DNA from: Nitrospira sp.
GTDB lineage: Bacteria > Nitrospirota > Nitrospiria > Nitrospirales > Nitrospiraceae
Assembly (NCBI GenBank): GCA_029194665.1
Contig: JARFXO010000008.1
Span: forward strand, 99,166 to 163,165
Length of the DNA stretch: 64,000 nucleotides
Reading direction: 5' to 3'
The notes beneath the pieces were generated by a model. The model ran no database searches, had not been told where the DNA came from, and worked only from the letters and a program-made list of their open reading frames with translations. The position numbers and the translations under genes are program-made. Shown here in pieces: positions 29,301 through 39,352 of the stretch. Each line of letters starts with the position of its first letter. Position 1 is the first letter of the stretch.

Positions 29301-30887
29301 TTAAGGCTTGGTGGGGGGGGCCGTTGAGGTGGACGGAGCGACTGTCGACGGAAGCTCAAGTCGTTCAAGCAGATCTTGCTTCAGTCGAGTAGGCTCCTCG
29401 ATTCGGTTCTCTCGTTGCAGAGCATTCGCATCTCTAGCCTTTCTCGCGTTCAATTCGACCATGTCGCTCTGATCTCGCACGACGTGAGGAGTCAGAAATA
29501 CAAGGAGATTGAGTTTCTCGGTCGCGCGGGACTGAGTTTTGAACAGCCAGCCGATCCACGGAATGTCTCCCAGCCAGGGAATTTTCTGTTCACTGAGTGT
29601 GATATTGTCACGCACCAATCCTCCTATCACGAGCGTCTGTTGATCCTGGGCAATCGTCGTTGTTTCCATGGATCGCTTGGTCGTTGTGGGCCCGACCGGG
29701 ACAGAGGAGGTGCCGGTGCCGATTGTTTGAGCCACATTTTCTGCGATCGCCGTGATCTCTTGCTTGATTTCAAGGCGAATTAATTCATCTTCGAGTACCT
29801 GTGGCGTCAGCTCCAATGTCACACCTACGTCTTTCCGCTCAATTGTTACGAGCGTCCCACCCGTGATGCCTTGGGCCTGCCCGGTTGGAAAAGGACGATT
29901 CTCGCCGACGACGATCTTGGCTTTCTGATTATCCGCGGCCAGCACTTGGGGAGTGGAGAGGACGTTGGTGTCGGTCATACTCAACAGGGCATGGAGGAAG
30001 GCGCGGACATTAATCGTGTTCATCAATTGGAGTCCACCGCCCGTGGCCACGCCACCCGCCACGTTACCCAGGATGGCCGCCGCAAGAGTTGAGATGTCCT
30101 CCGGTGTCCGGTTGAGTCCGACGAGCCCCCGAACCATATCATTCCCTCCTACTGCGAGCACCTGCGTGGGGTCGGTGCCCAATTGTCTCAACCGGTCGAC
30201 TTGCACCTCGAGGATGACGGCTTCCACGAATACCTGCCTGCGCTTGATGTCCAGATCGCGGATCACCGGGTGGAGATGATTCCAGGCGATCTTGGTCGAA
30301 CTGATCACGATAGAGTTCGTTGCCTTATCGGCAAACACTTGGACCGGAGCCTCGAATTCCGTCAACGGTCTGATCGGAGGCCTGGTGCCGGGCGTTATCT
30401 GTGCAACGGTTTGTGAGCGTGCAACTAGGTTCGTCAAGACAGCGGCGAGATCCGTGGCATTGGCGTTTTTGAGTTTGTACACGAATACACCACGTTCGGG
30501 AGGTAGATCGCCCATCGGAACGACCTGATACACATTCCCCCCTTTGGGAACGACTGCCAACCGAGCGGCTTCCAATGCCGCGACGAACATGTTGTACGCC
30601 TCCTCCGACGAAACCTTGGTGGGAGAAAACACTGAAATTTTCCCTCCCTGTTTTTTAATGGTTTCATCCAAGACGAAGTTCTTCCCGGTCAGTTCGCTGA
30701 TAAAGCGGACAAAGATCGGAACCTCCACATCGCTAAAATCTAGCGCCACCTTCGCTGGGTGGCCTCCCGTGCCCTGCGAGAATAGAGGAGGAGGGACGGC
30801 CAAGGAGAGAAACAGGAACAAAGCCAGACAGGCTTCAAGTCTCTTGGTTGTGTTCAATGGACGATAACCTATTGAAAGGCCTTGCAC
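29301..30887 (-). CDS. Secretin (GspD/PilQ-type outer-membrane channel)
   Basis: 528 residues with a signal peptide (LEACLALFLFLSLAVPPPLF). Short N-domains (VALDFSDVEVPIFVRFISEL, the FVYKLKNANATDLAAVLTNL repeat) precede the secretin core: VLSTPQVLAADNQKAKIVVG, ERKDVGVTLELTPQVLED, TLVIGGLVRD, and LLVFLTPHVV. It is shorter than typical GspD (about 650). No other type II secretion or pilus gene lies in the window, so it is an orphan here. The C-terminus ends in a Thr/Pro-rich tail. Confidence 0.9.
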   Translation of the reverse strand: MQGLSIGYRPLNTTKRLEACLALFLFLSLAVPPPLFSQGTGGHPAKVALDFSDVEVPIFVRFISELTGKNFVLDETIKKQGGKISVFSPTKVSSEEAYNMFVAALEAARLAVVPKGGNVYQVVPMGDLPPERGVFVYKLKNANATDLAAVLTNLVARSQTVAQITPGTRPPIRPLTEFEAPVQVFADKATNSIVISSTKIAWNHLHPVIRDLDIKRRQVFVEAVILEVQVDRLRQLGTDPTQVLAVGGNDMVRGLVGLNRTPEDISTLAAAILGNVAGGVATGGGLQLMNTINVRAFLHALLSMTDTNVLSTPQVLAADNQKAKIVVGENRPFPTGQAQGITGGTLVTIERKDVGVTLELTPQVLEDELIRLEIKQEITAIAENVAQTIGTGTSSVPVGPTTTKRSMETTTIAQDQQTLVIGGLVRDNITLSEQKIPWLGDIPWIGWLFKTQSRATEKLNLLVFLTPHVVRDQSDMVELNARKARDANALQRENRIEEPTRLKQDLLERLELPSTVAPSTSTAPPTKP

Positions 30888-31572
30888 GATGGACTATTGA
30901 TTCGGTGGTATCGGTGGTATCAATTGAGCCGAATGCGTGGGTCTGACGGTATCATAGCCGTAGCGAATGACACAACCAGGACGAGGTTTTTTGAAAGGGA
31001 GCCTAAGCTCGTGTGTAGAAGAACGGTCTCTCGTTGCAGCTTGATCCTTTCCTGGAGCGGCAGAGCCGGCTAGTCGCAGATCGGTAAAGACTCTCACAAG
31101 ACAACCGATAAAGAGCGGCTAGCTGTGTGTGACAACCAAACCAATGGATTCTAAGAACATACCAAAGCAAAGTTACTGTATTCGCCGATCAATCGCTCCG
31201 TGAGACGAATAGTGGCTCCCTACGAGTCTCTGGCCTCCTGGTCTTCGCTCTCGATGGGGTTACCGAATAAACTGATCGGTCTGCTTCACTCTGCGCATGC
31301 CTGATTTTGTGGCCCTCTCTACGTGGTCAGGCAGGGAGGGTGAAGGTCTGTCCAAAATTGGGTGGACAATGACAATGGAAGGAATACCCCTGAGCCAAGA
31401 CATTAATTTTCAATGACTTGACTTAATGCATCATTAGAGGGCGAGGCACCCATGTTGCAATCTCCTCAACGGTTTTACCCCTATATCCATACTCAATTCC
31501 AAGGCGGTCGCGGAGAGCGATCTCGGCCGCTCATGCAGACTTTCAGATGTAGGGATCTGCTAAGGTTGTAGC
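30888..31572. other. Divergent intergenic region upstream of the secretin and the 1376-residue protein
   Basis: About 685 bases with no gene accepted. A GGTGGTATC direct repeat lies at 30905-30922. No sigma54 or consensus sigma70 promoter could be assigned. AT-rich relative to the coding flanks; it likely carries divergent promoters. Confidence 0.5.
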
Positions 31573-34500
31573 GTGCGCGCGAATAAAAAACTCCCTTTAA
31601 AATCTGATAAAACCCAGACCAGCCGTGGCCAGAAGCGTGGTGTGGTGGGCTACAGCAGGAAGACCGCTCTTCTTGAAGAAGCCATCACCCAAATGAATGC
31701 CGGGAAGTATGTGCGTTCTTCTGCCGCGCTGAAGGAATTGCTGACACTCGATCCGCACAACATGGAGGCGCGGCGACTTTTCGCCACTCTCCACCTTCGT
31801 CTCGGGAGCCTTATCCCGGCGAGACAAGCCTTTGACTCACTCATCAGCGAGGCGTTTCAGCGCCAAGACTATTGGCTCGCAGAATCGTTGCTTCGAGAGT
31901 ACTTAGCCGCCGGCCCGCGATGCGTTCCATTCCTAGAGAAACTTGGGACGCTCTATCAAGAAAAAGGAGATGCACTCGAAGCTGTGGACCAGTACGGCAA
32001 GGCGATCGATATCTTGATCGAAGACCCTGATCCCGACAACCCACAGCATGCCGCTTTACTCTACGCAAAAATACGAGAGCTTGCCCCCGCGAGTCCGCTG
32101 GCCTTTCGATTGGCCTCCTTCTTCGACGCGCAAACCGGTGAGTTGCTGGCCCGTCAGCCCAGCGAATCGGGACAATCGATTGTCGCTCCATCACTCGACA
32201 TGCTTGAGGGAGGTCAGGGTACTCAGGCAGGTTGTGAACCGGTGGATGGGGTGATGCCGCGGGAGATTCAGGATGCTCAGACAATGGTGCCGGCGGACCG
32301 CAAAGTAGTCGAGGGCTCGGACTTCTCCGGATCTCCTATCCCACCGTCGATCACGGATCTTCCAGCACATCCAGGACCGACTTTCAGCGAAGAATTGCTG
32401 CTCGCTGATTCATCGTTACAAGAGAAGGCAGCGAGCAGCGCGAATGAACTGGGAAGCGATGCACAGGAAGAAACTTGCACGCATGAATTTGAGAGTGCTC
32501 TTTCTGGACCTCAGTTGGATGATTGTTCCGGACAAGTTGCTCCTGGAGGTTTCCATCCATTCGCTTCCCCATCAGCCTCCGATGCGGAGAGATCAGAGAT
32601 ACAACATGGGCTGGATCCAGTTGTGTCGACAGGTGGTCATGCCGAAGCTCAGCAGCAAGACAGTTTATCGGCCGAGGCCGAACCACAGGCACCGCCTGGT
32701 GTAAGTGGCTCATCCCTGGTTTCCGCACCTACGGAGACTGCCAATGCTTCGGTACCTTCGCTTGAATTCACAGTACAGTCCATCGATGCTGCCGGCGGCA
32801 CACTCTCTTCCCAGATGGAAGAGACATCAGCACCCGCCTTCTTGAACAAGGAATCGTCGACCGCTGGACCAATAGAGGTCGAGGATCGACAACCCTCCCC
32901 CCAGCAGCCTGGCGGCACTCATTCAAAGGAAGTGGTTACTGAAGCCTCTCCAGAGGCCCGTGCTCCATCGAATCCCGGGTCGAATTCAGCCAATGAGATT
33001 TCAGCACCATGGAAGCAACCAGGCTTCTCATGGGAATCAGTCTTTAATAGTGCATGGAAATTCGGAAGTGATCATTCAGCAAATGTCTCCCCGTCCGAAG
33101 TAACACAAGCGAACGTCGAGGAAGCACTTCCCGCAGTCGCCTCCCCACCCCAGGAACAAGTGTTAGAACATCAAGCGGTTGAAATTCCGAAGCGAGAAGA
33201 ATCAGTGTCGTTGAGAGACCAAACCGCATCTGGATTTCAAATTGCGCCGATGCCTTGGGATCAAGTTCAGGAGTCGGTCATCTCGATTCTCCCGGCGCAA
33301 ACAGCTGAGCCGGATGCCGAGGACAGGGAGTCAGCGATAGTTCAATCAGCTGGTGAAGCTGACAAGGATTTGGTAACGAGAATAGGTGAAGATCAAGCAC
33401 AACCTCCGATCTCTCCACCTCCCCCGGTTGCAGAAACGGGAGCATTTTCGATTACTCCGGATCGTGAGATACCGGTCTCGACTGAGCCTGAGATACCGGT
33501 TGCTGATTTGGGACAAACTACTTCCATGCCAGAAAGCGCCCCTGCCTTGGCAGAACTGGACCAACAGCTTCCGGTGGTGAGCGGTCCTACGATGTCTGCA
33601 TCGCCGCCTTCGGAAGCCTCTCTCAAAACGAGAATATCGTCGGTTTATGCGAATGGACAGGTCACAGACGATGTAGTGTCTCCTGCAGCGGTTTCGTCTC
33701 AGAGTGCCGCCCCCGTTTTGATGGCAGACGATGATCGTACGATAATTGCCGATCAGAAGCTTGCTCAGGAGTCTACGGCAGAACATCCCGCTACTTCATC
33801 ACAACCGACCTGCGAGACGTTGAGCGAGGAAACCGGCGAGATTCCATCTTCCGTCCCGCTACTCAAGCAGGACACTATTTTGGAATTGCCGTCTGAAATG
33901 GCGACCATTCCTCATCTCATTGAAGAGCCGGCTGAGGTACAGGTCCAGGAGGATCAACCGCCGTCAATGACGATTGTTGAGGCGCGAACTCCCATTCCTG
34001 CACCGGTTCCTAAGCCAGTGCCCGCACAAGACGAATGGGTCAAAGCTGGAGAATCAATTCAATTTATCGAGCCATCTCAACCCACGCCCATTGCCCAGAG
34101 GCATCCGTCGGTTTCAGAACCGCAGGAAGTTACCCGCGCTACGTCAGTGGCTCCAGCTGCAGTTGATGCCCTTTTTGAGTCGTCCCGAAAGCTCAGACCG
34201 ACTGAGCCACATGAACATGTACTGGAGTCGAAACCAGTCCGAAAATCCAGTACGACGCTGGGTCGAGCCCGCATTGCAATTGCGGGGTTAGTCGGCTCAT
34301 GCTTCTCGACCACACGGGCTATTGTGGTGACATGTGTGAGTCTGGTGCTGCTCTCCGGGATCCTGATGGTATTAGGAGTCGGTGCCGTCGGACTGACCTG
34401 GATTATTATGGAAGAGTCACCATCTCCGGCATTTCAACGCCTCACGACCACTCCTCAACGGGCTCTGTCGGATTTCAAGAAAAACGGCTACTTTCTCCTC

Positions 34501-35703
34501 CTCGGGATTGACGCGCCCGTCGGTCACGACCCGATACAGGCAGGGTATGATCGCAAGCCGGATATCGACGAGGGCAGTTCGGCGTCGGCCTGTTTTGGTG
34601 GTTCGGGATCGAGGACGGTCAAGGGGGCAAATGCATCAGCCGATGTCATGCGTGGGTGGGTTCGCAGATCGGATCCCGTCGGTGAGTTCAAGTCCCATCA
34701 AGACACCATTAAGGGATGGAGCAATGAGCATCAACCGACGCTCAATCGATATGGTCAGTGGCAAAAACTTCCCTTTGAAGATTGGGGTTTTGGTCAACCT
34801 ACTGCTCCTCCTTGTACCGCAATGGTCTTTGCCCACCAACTCCATGTGTCGGATGGGTTCCTGCAAGGTGCCGAGATCGGTGTCGAACGACTTGAAACGG
34901 ACATGGAAGCGTGGCGCATCGTACTGGGTCAAGCCAGGACCCTTGCCGTGAAAATGCTGGCCCTGCAGGCGATCAATGATGATATCGCAGTCGCCTCGGG
35001 GTTACTCGTCCGTTCTGACTTCGACGGAAAATATCTTGGACGCATCTCCAAATTCCTCCGGCCGCTTGATCAGGTGGAGATCTCGCTGCGCTGGCCCATG
35101 CAGAGCGAACTAGTCGTCGCTTCAAAGATGTACGACGCTCAGCTGAAAGCAGGGAGGGCTGAAGAACAGCCGCTGTACAAGATGGTGGCATCGGCTCTCC
35201 CCTTGCCGGTGCAACGCCGTCTCAACGCCTATGCAGAATATTACGACGCGTCGTACAAAGCTGCCGGCGAAGGACAATATGGGTCATTGCCGAAGTGGAA
35301 AACCTACATACACTTTCCGGCATCCGGCCTGATGGACTATTTCACTAATCCTATAGAGAATATCGTCGGTCTAGAACCGCTTGCTCCATGGGGCCGGTAC
35401 AACGGATTCGTAATTGACACGGAGGCCCACCTCCGGCTTGCCAGCTTACAAGCCTGGCTCAGACGTGGTTCTCTAGATGGAGATCTCCTCACAAGGATCG
35501 CGAAAGCAGGACAAAGTTTCTATGATCCCTATACGGGATTGCCGATGTTGGTGAACATGAAAAAAGGCCTTCTTTACAGTGTCGGGCAGGATGGGAAGGA
35601 TCAAGATGCCGATCCTCAGTCGGATGTGGTGGTGGAGATCCCTGCCGTCCAAACGTCTGCCGCCTCTGCGAAAACTTCAGCCGCTTCATCCAAGTCCAGA
35701 TAA
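31573..35703 (+). CDS. Large TPR / disordered / single-TM protein of unknown function
   Basis: 1376 residues from GTG. Residues about 30-180 carry TPR-like helices (AGKYVRSSAALKELLTLDPH, YWLAESLLREYLAAGP, DALEAVDQYGKAIDIL). About 210-900 are a Pro/Ser/Glu/Ala-rich, probably disordered segment. A TM helix spans about 914-940 (AIVVTCVSLVLLSGILMVLG). The remainder (about 950-1376) is a predicted periplasmic domain ending with DPYTGLPMLVNMKKG and LLYSVGQDGKDQDADPQSDV, a pattern also seen at the C-terminus of some secretion-related and planctomycetal proteins. No family assigned; divergent from the secretin. Confidence 0.8.
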   Translation: MRANKKLPLKSDKTQTSRGQKRGVVGYSRKTALLEEAITQMNAGKYVRSSAALKELLTLDPHNMEARRLFATLHLRLGSLIPARQAFDSLISEAFQRQDYWLAESLLREYLAAGPRCVPFLEKLGTLYQEKGDALEAVDQYGKAIDILIEDPDPDNPQHAALLYAKIRELAPASPLAFRLASFFDAQTGELLARQPSESGQSIVAPSLDMLEGGQGTQAGCEPVDGVMPREIQDAQTMVPADRKVVEGSDFSGSPIPPSITDLPAHPGPTFSEELLLADSSLQEKAASSANELGSDAQEETCTHEFESALSGPQLDDCSGQVAPGGFHPFASPSASDAERSEIQHGLDPVVSTGGHAEAQQQDSLSAEAEPQAPPGVSGSSLVSAPTETANASVPSLEFTVQSIDAAGGTLSSQMEETSAPAFLNKESSTAGPIEVEDRQPSPQQPGGTHSKEVVTEASPEARAPSNPGSNSANEISAPWKQPGFSWESVFNSAWKFGSDHSANVSPSEVTQANVEEALPAVASPPQEQVLEHQAVEIPKREESVSLRDQTASGFQIAPMPWDQVQESVISILPAQTAEPDAEDRESAIVQSAGEADKDLVTRIGEDQAQPPISPPPPVAETGAFSITPDREIPVSTEPEIPVADLGQTTSMPESAPALAELDQQLPVVSGPTMSASPPSEASLKTRISSVYANGQVTDDVVSPAAVSSQSAAPVLMADDDRTIIADQKLAQESTAEHPATSSQPTCETLSEETGEIPSSVPLLKQDTILELPSEMATIPHLIEEPAEVQVQEDQPPSMTIVEARTPIPAPVPKPVPAQDEWVKAGESIQFIEPSQPTPIAQRHPSVSEPQEVTRATSVAPAAVDALFESSRKLRPTEPHEHVLESKPVRKSSTTLGRARIAIAGLVGSCFSTTRAIVVTCVSLVLLSGILMVLGVGAVGLTWIIMEESPSPAFQRLTTTPQRALSDFKKNGYFLLLGIDAPVGHDPIQAGYDRKPDIDEGSSASACFGGSGSRTVKGANASADVMRGWVRRSDPVGEFKSHQDTIKGWSNEHQPTLNRYGQWQKLPFEDWGFGQPTAPPCTAMVFAHQLHVSDGFLQGAEIGVERLETDMEAWRIVLGQARTLAVKMLALQAINDDIAVASGLLVRSDFDGKYLGRISKFLRPLDQVEISLRWPMQSELVVASKMYDAQLKAGRAEEQPLYKMVASALPLPVQRRLNAYAEYYDASYKAAGEGQYGSLPKWKTYIHFPASGLMDYFTNPIENIVGLEPLAPWGRYNGFVIDTEAHLRLASLQAWLRRGSLDGDLLTRIAKAGQSFYDPYTGLPMLVNMKKGLLYSVGQDGKDQDADPQSDVVVEIPAVQTSAASAKTSAASSKSR

Positions 35704-35805
35704 GCCTGTTCACACTGCTCCCGATCTGTCCCAACCTCGCTTGCTTGACAGCGCGCGGAGTATTTCACACAATCAGTGGGCCTTGCATAGATTGAGAGGT
35801 GCGTC

Positions 35806-37287
35806 ATGGGACATTCCCCGCGACCATTCCTTGGAAGTCTCTCTGTGAAAAAGGGCGCGACGTTTCCAACTGCTGTTCCAACGCAGATCGTATCCAACGA
35901 AGAGTTTTTCCCGATTTGTCAAACGGCTGAACAGGCGCGCGTCGAACGAATAACAAGCGAGTTGGTGGAAAGGGCTGCAGCTCAGCGTGGATTGACACGC
36001 CGAGGCTTCTTGAGGACCACTGGTGGGATGGCTGCTGCGCTACTGGCTATGAACGATGCATTCGGCCGCTTTTTCAATATTGGAGAAATCGAGTTATTTG
36101 AAACGGCGGCGTTTGCCGAGCAGCAGGGGGCTCCGTATTTTATCTTTGATGTGCAAACCCACTACGTCAGTTCCGGTTACGATCCCGCCGATGCCGAATC
36201 CAATCGCAAGGGTGGCGTTTCCAAACAGGCATTACTGTCGTTGAGGAAGCACATTCGTGAGGCAGGGCTCAACCCGAAACTTGCGGGGGATCGAGGCACC
36301 CTTGATGATTTGTCATGGAAGAATTTTGTGAAAGAAGTGTTTTTCGACAGCGAGACGACCGTCGGGTTGATCAGCACGCCGCCCGGGCCCTATCCGCAAG
36401 AAGCCGTCGTCCCACCAAAAGAAATGGTCCATATTCGCGATGAGATCAATCGGTTGGCCGGTTCGCAACGGATGTTGGCCCATGGTCTGGCGACGCCCCA
36501 GCTGGGTGCGGCAGATCTAGAATTCATGGCGATGCAGGCTGAAACCCTCAAGGTGGATGCGTGGAAATGCTACACCGGTTCCTGCCCGAAGGGGTTCGAC
36601 CGAGGCTGGCGGATGGATGATGAGCACATCGCCTATCCAATGCTGGAACAGGCGCGAAAGCTCAACGTGAAGCGGATATGTGTCCACAAGGGGCTGCCTC
36701 TCGGTCCCGTGCCGGACTACAATCATCCAAGAGATTTGATCAAGGCGGCGAAGCACTTTCCAGATCTTGCCTTTCTGGTGTATCACTCCGGGTTCCGAGG
36801 CGTGGCCTCGATTGAGCAGATATTTGCGAAGACCGGCGAAATTCCATGGACCACCGAGTTCTGCCGGATGAAGGAAGTGGAACCGAGCATCTCGAATATC
36901 TATATGGAGCTGGGTTCGACCTTTGCGCAATTGGTGACGACCTATCCGTTGATCTGTGCGCATCTGCTGGGGCAAATTATCCGCTCGTTCGGGGTCGATC
37001 ACGTACTGTGGGGAACAGACTCCATCTGGTATGGAACGCCGCAATGGCAGATCGAGGCGTTTCGGCGATTTCAGATCCCCGAGGAATTGATCGAGAAACA
37101 TCAGTATCAGCCTCTGACGAGACGGACGAAGGAACAGGTTTTTGGGTTAAACTCGGCTAGGCTGTTTGGGGTCGATGTCGAGGTAAAACGGCGCCAGGTG
37201 CCGAATGACGCCCTAGGTCGGCTCAGAATGAGCTATCTGGAAGAAGGACCGGAGCCGAGTCAGAGGGTATATGGATGGGTGAGGTGA
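35806..37287 (+). CDS. Amidohydrolase-family (TIM-barrel) protein with internal twin-arginine motif
   Basis: 493 residues. A Tat-like signal, TRRGFLRTTGGMAAALLAM, begins only near residue 65, after a hydrophilic N-terminal stretch. The catalytic part resembles amidohydrolase family 2: FIFDVQTHYV (metal-binding region in place of HxH), ICVHKGLP, YHSGF and HVLWGTDSIWYGTPQWQIEAF. The substrate is unknown. If exported, it acts in the periplasm. Downstream of the large TM protein, with 102 bases between. Confidence 0.75.
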   Translation: MGHSPRPFLGSLSVKKGATFPTAVPTQIVSNEEFFPICQTAEQARVERITSELVERAAAQRGLTRRGFLRTTGGMAAALLAMNDAFGRFFNIGEIELFETAAFAEQQGAPYFIFDVQTHYVSSGYDPADAESNRKGGVSKQALLSLRKHIREAGLNPKLAGDRGTLDDLSWKNFVKEVFFDSETTVGLISTPPGPYPQEAVVPPKEMVHIRDEINRLAGSQRMLAHGLATPQLGAADLEFMAMQAETLKVDAWKCYTGSCPKGFDRGWRMDDEHIAYPMLEQARKLNVKRICVHKGLPLGPVPDYNHPRDLIKAAKHFPDLAFLVYHSGFRGVASIEQIFAKTGEIPWTTEFCRMKEVEPSISNIYMELGSTFAQLVTTYPLICAHLLGQIIRSFGVDHVLWGTDSIWYGTPQWQIEAFRRFQIPEELIEKHQYQPLTRRTKEQVFGLNSARLFGVDVEVKRRQVPNDALGRLRMSYLEEGPEPSQRVYGWVR

Positions 37288-37306
37288 AAGAAAGGGGAGA
37301 GGGAAG

Positions 37307-37990
37307 ATGAAGAGCGAGATCTTATATCCCGGTGCGTTTCCGATGGTGCGAGTTGAGTTGGCAGAGGGGGAACATATCAAGGCCGAGTCAGGTGCGATGG
37401 TGGCCTGCTCGCCGACCATCGACATTGAGAGCAAAATGGAGGGAGGATTTCTAGGAGCACTGTCACGAAAGTTTCTGACGGGAGAGAAGTTTTTCTTCCA
37501 GACATTACGCGCAAGTCGCGGTGCCGGCGAGGTGTTGCTCGCACCGACAGTGCCGGGCGAAATTGTCGTTCTCGATCTCGATGGTGTCAACGAGTATATG
37601 GTGCAAAAGGATGGATTCCTGGCGGGCGCTGATGGGGTGACGATCGATAGTCAGATGCAGAGCATGAGCCGTGGACTGTTGGGCGGGGAGGGCTTCTTCA
37701 TCCTCAAAATGAGCGGAAAGGGGATGCTCCTACTTAACAGCTTCGGAGCCGTTCACAAGATCGAGTTGAAACCGGCTCAGGAATATATCGTGGACAACAG
37801 CCATCTGGTGGCTTGGTCCACCACTACCACGTACAACATCGAAAAGGCCACGTCCGGATGGGTGGCCAGCTTCACGTCGGGCGAGGGTTTTGTCTGCCGA
37901 TTCCGTGGACCGGGTCTTGTGTTCATTCAGAGCCGCAATCCAGGCGGGTTTGGAGCATGGGTTAGACAGTTCATTCCGATCACCGAATAG
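37307..37990 (+). CDS. TIGR00266 / AIM24 family protein
   Basis: 227 residues, close to the family's usual length. Typical elements: YPGAFPMVRVELAEGEHIKA, ESGAMVACSPTIDIE, GGEGFFILKMSGKGMLLLNS and the final SGEGFVCRFRGPGLVFIQSRN. The family is a conserved beta-sandwich/helix fold without established enzyme activity. ATG preceded by GGGGAGAGGGAAG, 19 bases after the amidohydrolase stop, so the two may be co-transcribed. Confidence 0.9.
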   Translation: MKSEILYPGAFPMVRVELAEGEHIKAESGAMVACSPTIDIESKMEGGFLGALSRKFLTGEKFFFQTLRASRGAGEVLLAPTVPGEIVVLDLDGVNEYMVQKDGFLAGADGVTIDSQMQSMSRGLLGGEGFFILKMSGKGMLLLNSFGAVHKIELKPAQEYIVDNSHLVAWSTTTTYNIEKATSGWVASFTSGEGFVCRFRGPGLVFIQSRNPGGFGAWVRQFIPITE

Positions 37991-38203
37991 CGGATGCTGA
38001 AACCGCCCGCCAACTTCGTTCTCGGTTTTCGAAACAATCCTCAACGTACCCCAGACGAGGACGGAGCTGTCTTGGCAGCTCGGGGCGGGAGGGTGGAAAC
38101 TGTCACGCCTGCGTTTGTTTCTCACCTGCGGCCTTGTTGGTGGCCGTTTTGAGCATCCCCTCGAGAACATTTCGCCCTCAATGAATCAATCGAGAGCCAC
38201 GCC

Positions 38204-39352
38204 ATGACCGAATTCCACCCCAATGCGCTCTGTTTTGGTGATGAATTTCCAGCCAGCGGTACGCCGTGCCTTGTCCATGTCGAAGGACATGGTCTCACGA
38301 TGACTTTTCTCTCGGATCGTCATGCGGGCGAGCGCCGTTCGGAATCAGTGCCATTTGCAGAACTGACCGTTTCAGCAGGTGGATTGGATCATGACCAGCT
38401 CGTCGCGACATGGAGGGGGCCAACAGGGCAGCGGACACTGTATCTCAAGAACTCCGACGTAATTCGCGCCTTCCGACAAGCGGCGCCCGATCACTTGACC
38501 ATACCGCTTGAACGAGCGGCGGGACAGGTTCGTCAGGTGCGACACCGGCGCCGGATCGTGTGGATGATTGTCGGAGGGACGCTTCTGGGCTTGGTGCTGG
38601 GACTCTGGTTTGGGAGCGACTTGCTGGTAGAACTTGCTGTCGATCGTATCCCGGTCGAGTGGGAACGAAAGTTAGGCGAGTCCGCGTATCATGACTTTCT
38701 TGCTCGGCAGGAAGTCATGAACGAAGGTCCTGCCGTGGCGGCTGTCACCGAGATGACCCATCGCCTGACCGACCAGATTCCGGAGAACCCCTACACATTC
38801 TCGATCACCGTCGTGAAGAGCGACGTGGTAAATGCCTTTGCCCTCCCCGGTGGGTATATCGTCGTGTTCACGGGATTGATGAAAAAAGCGGAAAGCCCGG
38901 AGGAACTGGCGGGCGTATTAGCCCATGAGCTGAACCATGTGCTGCAGCGGCATGGACTGGAACGTATCGTCAAGCAGCTGGGCTTTGTGGCCGTCCTGTC
39001 GATTGTGTTGGGGAATCCGCCGGGATTGGGTGGGGTGATGAAGCAGCTCGGTGTTGAATTGATGACATTGAAGTTTGGACGGGCACAGGAGACGGAGGCC
39101 GACCTGACAGGCCTTCAGCTCCTGTATCGGGCTAAAATCGATCCCTCCGGCATGATCACCTTCTTCCAACGATTGGCGGAGAAAGATGAGGGACGGGTCG
39201 AATGGCTTTCCACCCATCCGATGAGCAGCGCGAGGGCAGATCGTTTGAAAGCTGAGCTCACAGACATGCGGAAGCAAACCCCTGAGCCGTTTACATTCGA
39301 GTGGACCAAAGTTCGAACCTCGCTTAGTGCTCAAACAGGTGGTAGTCCGTGA
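38204..39352 (+). CDS. M48-family membrane metalloprotease
   Basis: 382 residues. An N-terminal soluble domain of about 115 residues is followed by a TM helix (IVWMIVGGTLLGLVLGLWFG) and an M48 catalytic domain with the zinc motif LAHELNHVLQRHGL and a third-ligand region ETEADLTGLQLL. Resembles BepA/LoiP-type peptidases that act on outer-membrane proteins. Its final codons overlap the next gene (GTG within the stop region). Confidence 0.9.
   Translation: MTEFHPNALCFGDEFPASGTPCLVHVEGHGLTMTFLSDRHAGERRSESVPFAELTVSAGGLDHDQLVATWRGPTGQRTLYLKNSDVIRAFRQAAPDHLTIPLERAAGQVRQVRHRRRIVWMIVGGTLLGLVLGLWFGSDLLVELAVDRIPVEWERKLGESAYHDFLARQEVMNEGPAVAAVTEMTHRLTDQIPENPYTFSITVVKSDVVNAFALPGGYIVVFTGLMKKAESPEELAGVLAHELNHVLQRHGLERIVKQLGFVAVLSIVLGNPPGLGGVMKQLGVELMTLKFGRAQETEADLTGLQLLYRAKIDPSGMITFFQRLAEKDEGRVEWLSTHPMSSARADRLKAELTDMRKQTPEPFTFEWTKVRTSLSAQTGGSP

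Noticed and set aside
30888..31572. Sigma54 promoter upstream of the large TPR protein
   Set aside because: No GG-N10-GC pair with acceptable flanking bases could be found at a sensible distance.
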